Assembly (NCBI GenBank): GCA_035266865.1
Contig: DATFMR010000032.1
Location: 1 to 64,000, forward strand
Length of the DNA: 64,000 nt
From: JAKAGZ01 sp035266865
Lineage (GTDB): Bacteria > Bacteroidota > Ignavibacteria > Ignavibacteriales > Ignavibacteriaceae
Direction of reading: 5' to 3'
Below, piece by piece: positions 9,745 to 18,878 of the stretch. Under the pieces are notes generated by a model, which was not told where the DNA came from, searched no databases, and saw only the letters and a list, made by a program, of their open reading frames with translations. A program made the position numbers and the translations under genes. The number at the start of each line of letters is the position of its first letter. Position 1 is the stretch's first letter.

Positions 9745-10776
9745 TCACTGAAACATATTCGGTCTTTTACCTAAATTTCCTTTTAAACCGTCAGCTATAG
9801 CAATTTTTATAGTCTTTATATGAGTTATATTTTTTCCAAATAACATATTTATTCTTAGAAAAAACAAATAAATAATCTTATTAATTAAAAATAAAAGACT
9901 ATTTGTAGTCCAGAAGTTCTTTTCAAAATATATCCTATTTCTTAATTGATAATATAAACGGAATTTATCAACATCACTCACTGATGGAATTTTAAGAATT
10001 GATTCACTTTTTCTTTTTTCATTCCAGTTTTCATCTATGTCGTTAATATTGCTGTCAAATAAGACATAAATTTTACCACCGTACCGGCTGATTCTACTAG
10101 TAAATTCAATATCATCTTGATAAACAAAAAAATCAGAGTTTGGATATCCTATTTTTTCCAATAATTTTTTGTGGAAAAAAATTCCTCCATAATATGAAGC
10201 TGAAACTTCTCCGAAACTTTTATTCTCATATTCAACTGAGATATCACTATTCTTAAAAACTAATAATTTATTTTTATGCTTGATCAGGAATGTTTTTAAA
10301 TCGAATCCCAGGAAAGTATTTTTTGGCCCAATTGTCAAGTCTGGTTTATTTTTTAACGCGGCCTGGTAATAAATTGTTCTATCTTTTCGGTAAGCTAAAA
10401 GTGCGATATTCTTTTCTTTATCATTAAAGCTTATACTGTTCCAAAATTTTTTAATGGTTGTAAGTGCATCTAATTCAGGGAGATTATCGTCATCAAGCAA
10501 CCAAACAAAATGACAGTCATTATCTAAATGAAATTCTTTTAGCCCTTTAGAATATCCTCCTGCAGATCCTGTATTCTCAATTAATTCACATATTTTTAAT
10601 TTACCATCTAATGATTTTTCTAGTTTACTTAAATTATATTTACTTTCTTTATCTGAGTTATTGTCTACTACTATTATTTTGGTAATGTCTGTTTTTAATA
10701 ATGAGTCAACTACTTTATTTAATAATTTAAATCGGTTATTATAAGTTACTATGACAGCACATATGTTCATATCCAT
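9745..10776 (-). CDS. Glycosyltransferase family 2
   Basis: A 343-residue GT-A enzyme. It opens CAVIVTYNNRFKLLNKVVDSL, with IIVVDNNS at about 34-41 and the metal-binding VWLLDDDNLPE (D95-D97). The pattern NTGSAGGYSKGL between them is usual for the rhamnosyl/galactofuranosyl GT2 subgroup. A short hydrophobic patch near residue 280 may associate it with the membrane. It is part of the minus-strand polysaccharide cluster. An AT-rich 12-base palindrome overlaps its stop codon at 9736-9747. Confidence 0.85.
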   Translation of the reverse strand: MDMNICAVIVTYNNRFKLLNKVVDSLLKTDITKIIVVDNNSDKESKYNLSKLEKSLDGKLKICELIENTGSAGGYSKGLKEFHLDNDCHFVWLLDDDNLPELDALTTIKKFWNSISFNDKEKNIALLAYRKDRTIYYQAALKNKPDLTIGPKNTFLGFDLKTFLIKHKNKLLVFKNSDISVEYENKSFGEVSASYYGGIFFHKKLLEKIGYPNSDFFVYQDDIEFTSRISRYGGKIYVLFDSNINDIDENWNEKRKSESILKIPSVSDVDKFRLYYQLRNRIYFEKNFWTTNSLLFLINKIIYLFFLRINMLFGKNITHIKTIKIAIADGLKGNLGKRPNMFQ

Positions 10777-10891
10777 TTTAAAAAATCAAACATTTCTTGA
10801 TAAATAATTGCTTTGTATAAACTGAATCCCCCTTAGAATTTTTTAAAATTGCGATGACCTTGGAGATTGTGTTTACGGCTTCTTAATAATT

Positions 10892-13468
10892 TTATCTTTT
10901 TTTCCTTAGCTCTCTGATTGATGCAATTATTGCTCCCAATATTACCAATGAACTCAAAATCAAAGACATATATTTTGAAATATAGAAGCTCATTGGCTCA
11001 TACTTAAATTCCACTTTGTGTTGACCTTTCGGAACGACAATTCCCATAAAACCGTGATTTACTTTGTAAATTTCAGATTTATTTCCATCTATATAAGCGT
11101 TCCATCCTGTTGGGATTTGAAATAATTTGTAATCTGCTTTGCCTGCAATATAGGTATCCCCGAAAAAGAGGAAATTATTTCCAGTAGCATTAACCTCGGC
11201 AGATAATAATTCATCATTATAGCTAGTGATATTTACATTAGCTGCAGAATCGGGTACATCAACATTTGGAATATCCTCATTAACATAAGCGACCTGTTTG
11301 GGCTCAAATCCATTTGATTTAATCAGATTAAGCACATCTAAATCCGGTTTTGATTGTATCCTGTTTACAAAATAAACTCGGGGTAAGGCTTTTTTATTTT
11401 CGTAAACATAAGTTTTTGAATTATTCAAAATTTGTTCAAATCCCTGGAACGGCGCAGGTTGAGCAGTAACTATATATTTAACATTCAGCATTTTCCAGAG
11501 TGTTTGATTAGCTGGTCCAACAACATCCATAATATCCTGGTATGTTCTCGGTTTTACACCCGAGTAGCCGTAAAAGTCTTCAACCTGGAAATATCCGTTG
11601 AAGTTGGCATTATTGTTTAATGATCCCAAAGATCCATCTTGCTTTAGATTTAATATCCTGAATGGATTTTTATCCTTTTGGTTTTTTATTGCAGTAATAT
11701 AATCCGGAGTATTGAATAAACTTTTTTGATCCGGAACATCTTGATATATTTCACCTCTTGAATCAATTCTCCAGAGATCAATTACAGTAAGAACTATTAC
11801 TATCATTAGCATCGAATCTCTACTAAATTTTCCTTTTATATATAGATAAGAACTCCAGAATGCCAGTGATAAAAATCCAAATGCAAATAAAACATCTGAG
11901 GAATACATTACGGAAAGATAATCTGCAAGTGCTGAAAATTTTTTAGAATTATCTGGTTGGGATGATGCAATAGATGAAGCGAATTCATTTACTCTTCCAG
12001 CAAACCAGCTCGATACGGATCCATTTAGTAATAATGATAAAACAAATAATACGCTAAAAACATAACAGGTATTTTTTAATAAATTAATGATCTTCTGATC
12101 GTTCTCTTCCTTTAGCTTAATTATTTTAATTAATCCGAAGCCTGCAAGGACTGGGAAACTCATCTGCACAAGAACTAAACTCATCACAGGTACTCTGAAT
12201 TTATCAAAGAATGGGAAATAGTAGAAAAACAGATCATATAAAACAGGAAAATTTCTGCCAAAAGAAAGAAATAAAGCAATTCCTGAAAGTATCGTCAGGT
12301 ACCTAACAAAAGGTTCATTCCAATTTGTAAAAATTGCAAACAGGGCCAGGAAAAACACAATTACACCCATATACATTGGAATATCTACAGACATCATTTG
12401 TCCGAAATAAGTATTCACCTGAACTTCCTGGTTGCCAGAAAGTGGACCTTTGTAAATCGAGTTTCCATATCCAAAGTAGGAGGGGATAACAAAAGTTGTT
12501 AATTCCTCAGGTGAAAATGACCAGTTAGTGTGATATTGATAATAATCTGACTCAGCCTTTTCTGAATTAGCATTTGTGCTGGTTGTTTCTAATATTCCCT
12601 TTGTACCGCGAGTTGAGAATGGTGAGTATTCATACACCTGAGAAAAATTATCCGCCTGGATAAGCAAAGCTATAATAGTTGCGACTATGAACATTCCGGT
12701 AGTCTTTAAAATTCCGCGGCTTAATTGTTGATCTTTTTTCTTAATACCTCTGAAAAAATAATAGAGGAAATAAACACCTACCGCGAACAATGTGTAAAAG
12801 ATAATCTGAACATGAAATCCTTGGATGAATAGCTGTAACGTAATTATCAATAAAAGAAAATCTATTATCCTTATCTTTTCTTTCATCCTGAGGAGCAAAA
12901 GAAAAATTAAAGGATACATACTAAGCGAGGTCAGCTTAGTAACATGGCCAAGATAAAGAAATACAATTATTCCGGTACTAAATGAAGTTGCAATAGATGT
13001 AAAAAGACTAACCAGTGTGTTTTTTGTAAAATGCTTCATTAGGAAAAAAGTTGTAATACCCATTATAATCAGGTAAAAAGTCCAGTTTGCATATTCAACA
13101 GCAAACAGGCTTGAAAACAAACTCCGCACACTTGTAAATATTGTGTAAATAACATTAAACCAAGTACCGGAGGTCCCAAGTAGATAAGCCGGCATTCCAC
13201 AAAATATTAATGGATCCCACAGTGTAAACCCATCTGTATGATGGTCTACATATGCCCGCTGGCTAATTGAAGAAATAATATCGCCGGTTTGAAATGTTTT
13301 ATTACCAAAATACAAGGGGTTTAAAAAGATGAGAAATAAAATAAATATTATTAGAATTACTGCCAGAGGATGATATTTTTGAGGCAATAATTCATCAAGA
13401 TTAAATTTAGAAAGGAATGTTTCTTTTTCAGCTTTGCCGGACTTTAAGTTCTTATGTTTTTTTGTCAT
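10892..13468 (-). CDS. YfhO family integral membrane protein
   Basis: A large membrane protein of about 858 residues. It has some 12 hydrophobic helices, an FKTGD-like loop (NKTFQTGDIISS) after the first helix, and a C-terminal periplasmic-type domain (LPRVYFVN, FFGDTYIAGKADY, IPTGWNAYIDGN, GIVVPKGQHKVEFKYEP) followed by a last helix. This architecture is the YfhO family; Gram-positive members act in lipid-linked glycosyl transfer. I chose the ATG at 13468; an in-frame GTG three codons upstream (13477) is possible. In this locus it may be a polymerase-like or GT-C-type transferase, which is inference. Confidence 0.83.
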   Translation of the reverse strand: MTKKHKNLKSGKAEKETFLSKFNLDELLPQKYHPLAVILIIFILFLIFLNPLYFGNKTFQTGDIISSISQRAYVDHHTDGFTLWDPLIFCGMPAYLLGTSGTWFNVIYTIFTSVRSLFSSLFAVEYANWTFYLIIMGITTFFLMKHFTKNTLVSLFTSIATSFSTGIIVFLYLGHVTKLTSLSMYPLIFLLLLRMKEKIRIIDFLLLIITLQLFIQGFHVQIIFYTLFAVGVYFLYYFFRGIKKKDQQLSRGILKTTGMFIVATIIALLIQADNFSQVYEYSPFSTRGTKGILETTSTNANSEKAESDYYQYHTNWSFSPEELTTFVIPSYFGYGNSIYKGPLSGNQEVQVNTYFGQMMSVDIPMYMGVIVFFLALFAIFTNWNEPFVRYLTILSGIALFLSFGRNFPVLYDLFFYYFPFFDKFRVPVMSLVLVQMSFPVLAGFGLIKIIKLKEENDQKIINLLKNTCYVFSVLFVLSLLLNGSVSSWFAGRVNEFASSIASSQPDNSKKFSALADYLSVMYSSDVLFAFGFLSLAFWSSYLYIKGKFSRDSMLMIVIVLTVIDLWRIDSRGEIYQDVPDQKSLFNTPDYITAIKNQKDKNPFRILNLKQDGSLGSLNNNANFNGYFQVEDFYGYSGVKPRTYQDIMDVVGPANQTLWKMLNVKYIVTAQPAPFQGFEQILNNSKTYVYENKKALPRVYFVNRIQSKPDLDVLNLIKSNGFEPKQVAYVNEDIPNVDVPDSAANVNITSYNDELLSAEVNATGNNFLFFGDTYIAGKADYKLFQIPTGWNAYIDGNKSEIYKVNHGFMGIVVPKGQHKVEFKYEPMSFYISKYMSLILSSLVILGAIIASIRELRKKR

Positions 13469-13670
13469 ATAAAACACCGATGCAGTTAAAGTTAATTGTT
13501 AGGTACAATAATTCAATTGCCAATTTAATAATAAATATAAACAGATTTGTAATTGGACAAAAAGTAATTTTTCAGGAATTATATTTAAAATTGTTATCTT
13601 TTATTTTTCCTTTTTCAGAAATCAAGGATATGAGCTTTTATTTAATATTTTAAAACTAAATTTTGCAATT

Positions 13671-14432
13671 ATGTTCCTGAAAATAAAATCAATTCTAATA
13701 AATTTACTTGGAATTAAGCTTTATTTAAAATTTGTAAGCAAAATCTATTTTATAATCTATAAAATAGGTCTCTTAAAATTATTCAGCGGCAGTTTTGAAG
13801 AAGTAAATTACCTGCATAAATTAATTAAACCGGGTTGGCATTGTATTGATATAGGTGCTAATTTAGGCTACGTAACAATCCCAATCTCGAATCTTTGCGG
13901 TAAAAACGGTAAAGTCCTGGCTGTTGAGCCTGTAAAATTATTTAGCGGATTGCTAAAAAGACATGTCAAGAAATACGGTAACGGAAATGTTGAAATTTAT
14001 GAATATGCTTTAGGAAAAGATGATGATAAAAAAATTGAAATGGGTATGCCGCTTATTGATGGTGTATTGAGACATGGATTTACTAAAATTGTTGAAAGCT
14101 CAAGCAAATATCCATATGCTGAAAAATACGATGTTAAAATGAAGAATCCGAAGTCACTTTTTGGTGATATTGATAAACTGAACTTCCTGAAATGTGATGT
14201 TGAAGGTTATGAAATAAATATAATTCCCGAAATGATTGATTTAATTAAAAAGTTTAAACCCGTTATTCTAATCGAATTTGGTTTGCAGGAAAGCCGAAAG
14301 ATACTTTCTGATATGTTTTATCAAATCGGTTATGAATTATACAGAATTGAAAATGAAGAATTAAAAAAAGTGACTAAAGAAGAAATGTTAACATTAACTT
14401 TAAATAGTTATTTCTTACTGCCTGTTTCCTGA
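13671..14432 (+). CDS. FkbM family methyltransferase
   Basis: 253 residues, the only plus-strand gene inside the polysaccharide locus. SAM motif HCIDIGANLGYVTIP lies at about 57-71, and the FkbM signature FLKCDVEGYEINII near 176-190. The N-terminus carries hydrophobic helices (about 1-40), so membrane association is possible. It is divergent from yfhO across about 200 bases of very AT-rich DNA that presumably holds both promoters, and its stop lies three bases from the convergent methyltransferase gene. Probably O-methylates a sugar; substrate unknown. Confidence 0.82.
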   Translation: MFLKIKSILINLLGIKLYLKFVSKIYFIIYKIGLLKLFSGSFEEVNYLHKLIKPGWHCIDIGANLGYVTIPISNLCGKNGKVLAVEPVKLFSGLLKRHVKKYGNGNVEIYEYALGKDDDKKIEMGMPLIDGVLRHGFTKIVESSSKYPYAEKYDVKMKNPKSLFGDIDKLNFLKCDVEGYEINIIPEMIDLIKKFKPVILIEFGLQESRKILSDMFYQIGYELYRIENEELKKVTKEEMLTLTLNSYFLLPVS

Positions 14433-14435
14433 ATC

Positions 14436-15248
14436 TTATTTTTTCTTTGCTATTATATTTACTCCCGCACCAATTTTATTATTTCCTGAATAGTCTGTAT
14501 ACATCATCAAAAGAGTAAAGGGAAGTGTAACCAGGTAATAAACCGGAAGAATAATTAGAAAGATTTTTGATACATTTAACAGAAGCATTGGAAATTTAAT
14601 TCCAAGCCTCCAGGCTTTGTCTCCCCAGAATCCATAGGTAAATCTTTCCCTGTAAATTGAAAATCCAATTGGCTCGAGTTTGTTTCGTAAATCTTCAAAT
14701 GAATAACCAATTCTTGCGTGTTCGCCGATGAAACTTTCATCCTCTTCTTCGTGTGCATCGCTTCCGCCATAAATAGACGGAGTATTGATCATTAAGAATC
14801 CGCCGGCTTTTAAAGCATTGTAAAAATTATTGAAAACTTTTATATCATCTTCAATATGTTCCATTACATCAACGCTGAGGACTAGGTCAAATTTATTATG
14901 ATGCTTAATTTCTCTGAGGTCTTCAATACCAAATGAAACATTATGAATATTCATTTCAGCAAAGAATGATTTGCAGTTTTTTATCCAGTCTTCTTTTACA
15001 TCAATTGCATAAATGTTATTTGGCTGAAGTTTTTTTGCCATAAAGTAGGCGTACTGTCCGTAACCCGTTCCTGCATCATAAATACTAATTTCATTTTCAC
15101 CAAATTCTTTTCTTAATGATCTTAATTCTCTTCTAACATACCAGGAACGTAAAAACATTAAGTCCAGAATTTTATAAAACAGCGTAGTTAGAAAAGGAAA
15201 TTTCTTAATTGTATTAGCAAAGATATTTTTTATCGGGTCGTAGTACAT
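14436..15248 (-). CDS. Class I SAM-dependent methyltransferase with C-terminal hydrophobic segment
   Basis: 270 residues. The SAM motif ISIYDAGTGYGQYAYFM is at about 54-70, and LVLSVDVMEHIEDD marks the motif typical of UbiE/Methyltransf_11 enzymes. The last 70 residues contain a long hydrophobic stretch (LLLNVSKIFLIILPVYYLV) that is likely membrane-embedded, suggesting a lipid-linked glycan or lipid substrate. It is convergent with the FkbM gene and co-directional with the GT4 gene upstream. Confidence 0.78.
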   Translation of the reverse strand: MYYDPIKNIFANTIKKFPFLTTLFYKILDLMFLRSWYVRRELRSLRKEFGENEISIYDAGTGYGQYAYFMAKKLQPNNIYAIDVKEDWIKNCKSFFAEMNIHNVSFGIEDLREIKHHNKFDLVLSVDVMEHIEDDIKVFNNFYNALKAGGFLMINTPSIYGGSDAHEEEDESFIGEHARIGYSFEDLRNKLEPIGFSIYRERFTYGFWGDKAWRLGIKFPMLLLNVSKIFLIILPVYYLVTLPFTLLMMYTDYSGNNKIGAGVNIIAKKK

Positions 15249-15276
15249 AATAAAAGAATTAAGATTAAGAGTAAGT

Positions 15277-16398
15277 TCAAGAATTAATTAGTTTCAAAAT
15301 TCCATGTGTAAAATTATCCCAGGAATATTTATTAATTTCTTCCTTTGTGTTATTTACAAATTCCGCTTCTTTATTTTCAGAATAAAACTTTTCGATTGCT
15401 TTAGCCAATGCTTCCGGGTTTTCCCTTTCAACAATGTAACCGGTTTTATCTTCTTTAATAACTTCAGCAAGTCCGCCAACGTTTGTCGCGATTACAGGTT
15501 TACTGAAATTCATTGCTATTTGTACAATACCACTTTGAGTTGCATCTCTGTAAGGAAGAATTACCGCATCTGAAGCTGAAAAATAATATTTTACTTCTGA
15601 AGTTGGAATAAAATCGGTAAAAAGATATAGCCGGTCATCTAATTTATTGTCATAAATAATTCGTTTATATTTTTCTTCGTTTGAGTAAAATTCGCCTGCC
15701 ACAATAAGTTTAATGCTTTTGTCTTTTATTAAATTTAGCGCTTCCAATAAAATATCAAGTCCTTTATAATCCCGAATAAAACCAAAAAACAAAATCAGTT
15801 TTTCATTTTGAGGAAGTTTCAGAAACTTCCGTGCCTCATTTTTATTTATTGATTCGCCGAAATTTGAATATACAGGATGAGGCAATATTTTATTTTTAGC
15901 TCCGGGAACTAATTTTAATAAATCCTCCTGCACCTTTTTAGAAAGCAGAACAAAATAGTCGACGTATTTAAAAAAATATTTCGTGATTGAAATATCACCC
16001 GGTCTTTTTTCATGCGGAATTACATTATCGCAGATAGTTAAAACTTTTGTCTTTTTGTTTTTCTTTGCAATTTTTGAAATAGTTCCGAAACACGGAGCAA
16101 AAAAGGGCATCCAGAATTTATAAATCAAAAGATCAGGTTCATCATCACGAATTTTCTTTCCGACTTTAAACCAGTTGAATGGATTTATTGAATCAACAAT
16201 TATTTCAGAAAGTATTTTCTCTCCGGGTTCGCCCGATTCTATTTGTGATTTGCCAGGGAATAAAATTGAAGGGTACTGCCTCTTAAAAGTAATTACATTA
16301 ACCGTGTATTCTTTTGATAATTCTTTATATAATAGTCCGACGAAATGAGAAATTCCACCGCGCAATGGATAAGCGGTTGATAGAATGGTAATTTTCAT
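15277..16398 (-). CDS. Glycosyltransferase family 4 (GT-B)
   Basis: A 373-residue GT-B protein. The N-terminus TILSTAYPLRGGISHFVGLL has the glycine loop of GT4 enzymes. The C-terminal domain has FFGFIRDYKGLDILLEAL (about 204-221), LIVAGEFYSNEEKY and LPYRDATQSGIVQIA (about 281-295), with PVIATNVGGLAEVI just after. The start codon overlaps the stop of the upstream GT9 gene by one base, indicating coupling. Likely cytoplasmic assembly of the surface glycan; donor unknown. Confidence 0.87.
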   Translation of the reverse strand: MKITILSTAYPLRGGISHFVGLLYKELSKEYTVNVITFKRQYPSILFPGKSQIESGEPGEKILSEIIVDSINPFNWFKVGKKIRDDEPDLLIYKFWMPFFAPCFGTISKIAKKNKKTKVLTICDNVIPHEKRPGDISITKYFFKYVDYFVLLSKKVQEDLLKLVPGAKNKILPHPVYSNFGESINKNEARKFLKLPQNEKLILFFGFIRDYKGLDILLEALNLIKDKSIKLIVAGEFYSNEEKYKRIIYDNKLDDRLYLFTDFIPTSEVKYYFSASDAVILPYRDATQSGIVQIAMNFSKPVIATNVGGLAEVIKEDKTGYIVERENPEALAKAIEKFYSENKEAEFVNNTKEEINKYSWDNFTHGILKLINS

Positions 16399-17489
16399 CA
16401 GGTAAGTAACTTCCCGATTGTTTCCAAAACTTTTTCCGTTTTAATATAGTCCATGCATTTATATTCAGGGTTAATGCAGGTACCTCTGAAAAAACATTTA
16501 CATTCTTTTTCCGGCTGAATTATTTTACCAAGTCCGTAAAGCTCAAACTCTTTTGGATTAAAAATATTGTTGAACAAAACTATTTTTTTATTTAGTCCTA
16601 ATGTAATATGCATAGCCATTGTAACACCTGTTACAACAAGATCACATTGATCAACAAGATTGATAAATTTATCAAGATTAAAATGTCCGAAATATTTGCT
16701 GCCTGTAGCCTGTGCGAATTTCTTGTTTTTAGAATTTTCCAGTTCACCGCCTAAAAATATGACTTCGTATCCACTTGTAATTAAAGACTTTGCAAGGTTT
16801 ATCCAGTTCTCGTCTGCCCATAACCGCGTAGTCCATCTTCCTCCACAGCCCGTATTTAATCCGATTATTTTTTTCGATTTATCCAGATTCCAGCTATCAG
16901 AATATTCCTCAAAATTTGAAAGAATGTATTTTTCACCCTTAAATTCGAAACCACAAATTTCAAAGATTTCTTCCGGGTAATTCTTTGTATTTTCTTTATT
17001 TACATCGTCGAACAATCCGGTGAAGTATTTTGGCTCCGCTGCCGGATCCGCAGGAAAAGGAACACCATTTTTTAAAATGTATCCTTTTTTGTTTTTTGAT
17101 TTTAACCTGGTTGTCAGTGCGCAGGCTTCTTTATCTTTATCAAGATTATATACCTGGTCAAACTCAACCTGCTCAAGAAAAGTTATTCCTTCCGGATTGA
17201 ATTTTAAAACTTCATCAACATTTGCAGGAACTACCGAAGGTGTATAAGTCAGCCAGAAAATTTTTCCATTTGGATATTTATTCCTAATCGCTGAAAGCAG
17301 GGGAGTGGTTCTTATCACATCGCCAATTGCACCCAGCTTTATAATTAATATTTTCTCTTTGGCAGGCTCATAATATTTGCAATCGCTTCCATTTTTTTCG
17401 GTACAATGTACGCCATAATTTTTAGATGGTTTACAGGGAATGTGACCTTTAAAGAATCGGCAATCGGTTTTAATATCAGAAATTTTCAT
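16398..17489 (-). CDS. Glycosyltransferase family 9 (heptosyltransferase-like) with terminal cysteine clusters
   Basis: A 363-residue GT9 protein with the family signature ILIIKLGAIGDVIRTTPLL (about 47-65) and IGLNTGCGGRWTTRLW in the donor domain. Heptosyltransferases build LPS inner core, but the family also covers other ADP/GDP-sugar enzymes. Unusually, the first 40 residues carry four cysteines (C10, C19, C29, C37) and the C-terminal 35 carry four more (C330, C332, C338, C345), suggesting a metal site or disulfides formed between the termini. It is translationally coupled to the GT4 gene at 15277. Confidence 0.85.
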   Translation of the reverse strand: MKISDIKTDCRFFKGHIPCKPSKNYGVHCTEKNGSDCKYYEPAKEKILIIKLGAIGDVIRTTPLLSAIRNKYPNGKIFWLTYTPSVVPANVDEVLKFNPEGITFLEQVEFDQVYNLDKDKEACALTTRLKSKNKKGYILKNGVPFPADPAAEPKYFTGLFDDVNKENTKNYPEEIFEICGFEFKGEKYILSNFEEYSDSWNLDKSKKIIGLNTGCGGRWTTRLWADENWINLAKSLITSGYEVIFLGGELENSKNKKFAQATGSKYFGHFNLDKFINLVDQCDLVVTGVTMAMHITLGLNKKIVLFNNIFNPKEFELYGLGKIIQPEKECKCFFRGTCINPEYKCMDYIKTEKVLETIGKLLT

Positions 17490-17542
17490 ATTTAATCAAG
17501 ATGAGTTTATATATTGAAAGCGGAAGAATCCGAGCTGAAAAA

Positions 17543-18652
17543 TTATCCTTTATCTTTTATAATGTATTCTTTTTCATCAAGAGAATTGTGAACAAGAATT
17601 TCGCCCAACAGTCCCACGGAAAAAAACTGAACTCCGACAATAACTAAAAGTATACCGAAAAATAACATTGGTCTGTTGCTTAATGATTCTCCACTTATCC
17701 ATAAGTAGGATAAATATCCGTTCACTATAATACCAACAAAAAAAGCAAAGGCGCCAAGGAATCCAAAAAAGTGCATTGGTCTTTTAATGTATCTAGTTGA
17801 AAATAATACTGTGATCAGGTCAATAAAACCCTTAAAAAATCTTGATATTCCAAATTTAGTCTTTCCGTATCTTCTTGGATGATGTTTTACGATTATTTCA
17901 GAAACTGTAAATCCTTCCCACTTTGCTAAAACGGGCATGTACCTGTGCAGTTCGCCATATACTTTTATGTTCTCAGTTACTTCTTTTTTGTACGCTTTTA
18001 AGCCGCAATTAAAATCATGAATTTTTATGTGTGTCATTAGTCTTGTAATAAAGTTAAAAAACCTTGAAGAAGTTTTCTTCACAAAAGGATCGTGTCTTCT
18101 TTTCTTCCATCCCGAAACCAAATCAAATCCTTCTTCAAGTTTCTTAAGCAGATTTTGAATTTCATTTGGGTCATCCTGAAGGTCAGCATCCATTGTCACT
18201 ACCACATCACCAGTGGCTTCGCTAAACCCCATTTGTAGAGCGGCTGATTTCCCATAATTTTTTCTGAAACTTATATATCGAAATCTTTTATCTGGTTTGC
18301 AAATATTCTTTATAATTTTTAATGAATTGTCGGTACTTCCGTCATCCACAAAAATAACTTCGTAACCGACATTTATCGGTTTAAGAGCTTTCCTGATTTC
18401 ATTTGCTAATGGCTGGAGAGATTCCTCTTCGTTTAAAAGAGGAACTACAATAGAGACTTTTTTGAACTTTGTATTTATCTGCTTAAATCCTGGAATGCGA
18501 TCCTGCCTGTTTGTATATCGTCTTCTGCGGTTATAATATGGCTTCCTATAATTTTTTTTAGGGGGAGTTTCACCATCTCGCTGTTGATTCTGTCCCTGAT
18601 TTTCCTGCGAAGTATTATTTACAATTTTGTCGTTTTTGCTGTTATCTTCCAC
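17543..18652 (-). CDS. Glycosyltransferase family 2, DPM/GtrB-like, with disordered N-terminus
   Basis: 369 residues. The catalytic domain runs from about 65, with KVSIVVPLLNEEESLQ, EVIFVDDGSTDNS (about 98-110) and VVTMDADLQDDP. Two C-terminal membrane helices follow (after PMHFFGF), as in enzymes that transfer a sugar to polyprenyl phosphate (GtrB, ArnC, DPM1). The first 60 residues are low-complexity and polar, with an arginine/tyrosine-rich stretch YNRRRRYTNRQ, not part of the usual family. It is the promoter-proximal gene of the minus-strand locus, 226 bases from divergent sufB. Confidence 0.87.
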   Translation of the reverse strand: MEDNSKNDKIVNNTSQENQGQNQQRDGETPPKKNYRKPYYNRRRRYTNRQDRIPGFKQINTKFKKVSIVVPLLNEEESLQPLANEIRKALKPINVGYEVIFVDDGSTDNSLKIIKNICKPDKRFRYISFRKNYGKSAALQMGFSEATGDVVVTMDADLQDDPNEIQNLLKKLEEGFDLVSGWKKRRHDPFVKKTSSRFFNFITRLMTHIKIHDFNCGLKAYKKEVTENIKVYGELHRYMPVLAKWEGFTVSEIIVKHHPRRYGKTKFGISRFFKGFIDLITVLFSTRYIKRPMHFFGFLGAFAFFVGIIVNGYLSYLWISGESLSNRPMLFFGILLVIVGVQFFSVGLLGEILVHNSLDEKEYIIKDKG

Positions 18653-18780
18653 TAAAATTCCAAATTTTAAAATCTGAACTCAAAATTAACGCAATAATTG
18701 GTTAAAAACAATTAATTAAAGGGATTCCGCGCTATTTGAAATTCATATATAATGGCTGAAAATATTGCCTAATTCTAATC

Positions 18781-18809
18781 TTGACAAAAATGTATAGATT
18801 GATTACATT
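18781..18809 (+). promoter_or_regulatory. Candidate suf operon promoter
   Basis: TTGACA at 18781-18786 and TACATT at 18804-18809 are separated by exactly 17 bases, a good sigma-70-type match. Transcription would begin near 18816, giving a leader of about 60 bases before the sufB ATG at 18879, which has the Shine-Dalgarno CAGGAG at 18869-18874. The rest of the 18653-18878 gap is AT-rich and shows nothing else. Confidence 0.6.
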
Positions 18810-18810
18810 T
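18788..18810. promoter_or_regulatory. Dyad operator candidate inside the suf promoter
   Basis: A perfect inverted repeat AAATGTA-N9-TACATTT (18788-18794 and 18804-18810) lies between the -35 and -10 boxes and covers the -10. A dimeric repressor bound here would block RNA polymerase. The Rrf2-family regulator encoded at the end of this locus is the natural candidate. Assignment is inference. Confidence 0.45.
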
Positions 18811-18878
18811 ACTGCTCAAATAAAAGAAAACGAGACAGTTCCGGGACATTTTAAGGGAAAAATTTAGTCAGGAGTTAT

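Noticed and set aside
2900..18652. The polysaccharide locus as a defence or secondary-metabolite island
   Set aside because: All recognisable genes are sugar-nucleotide, glycosyl- and methyl-transferases, a flippase and YfhO, which fit ordinary surface glycan assembly; no nuclease, toxin or synthetase module is present.
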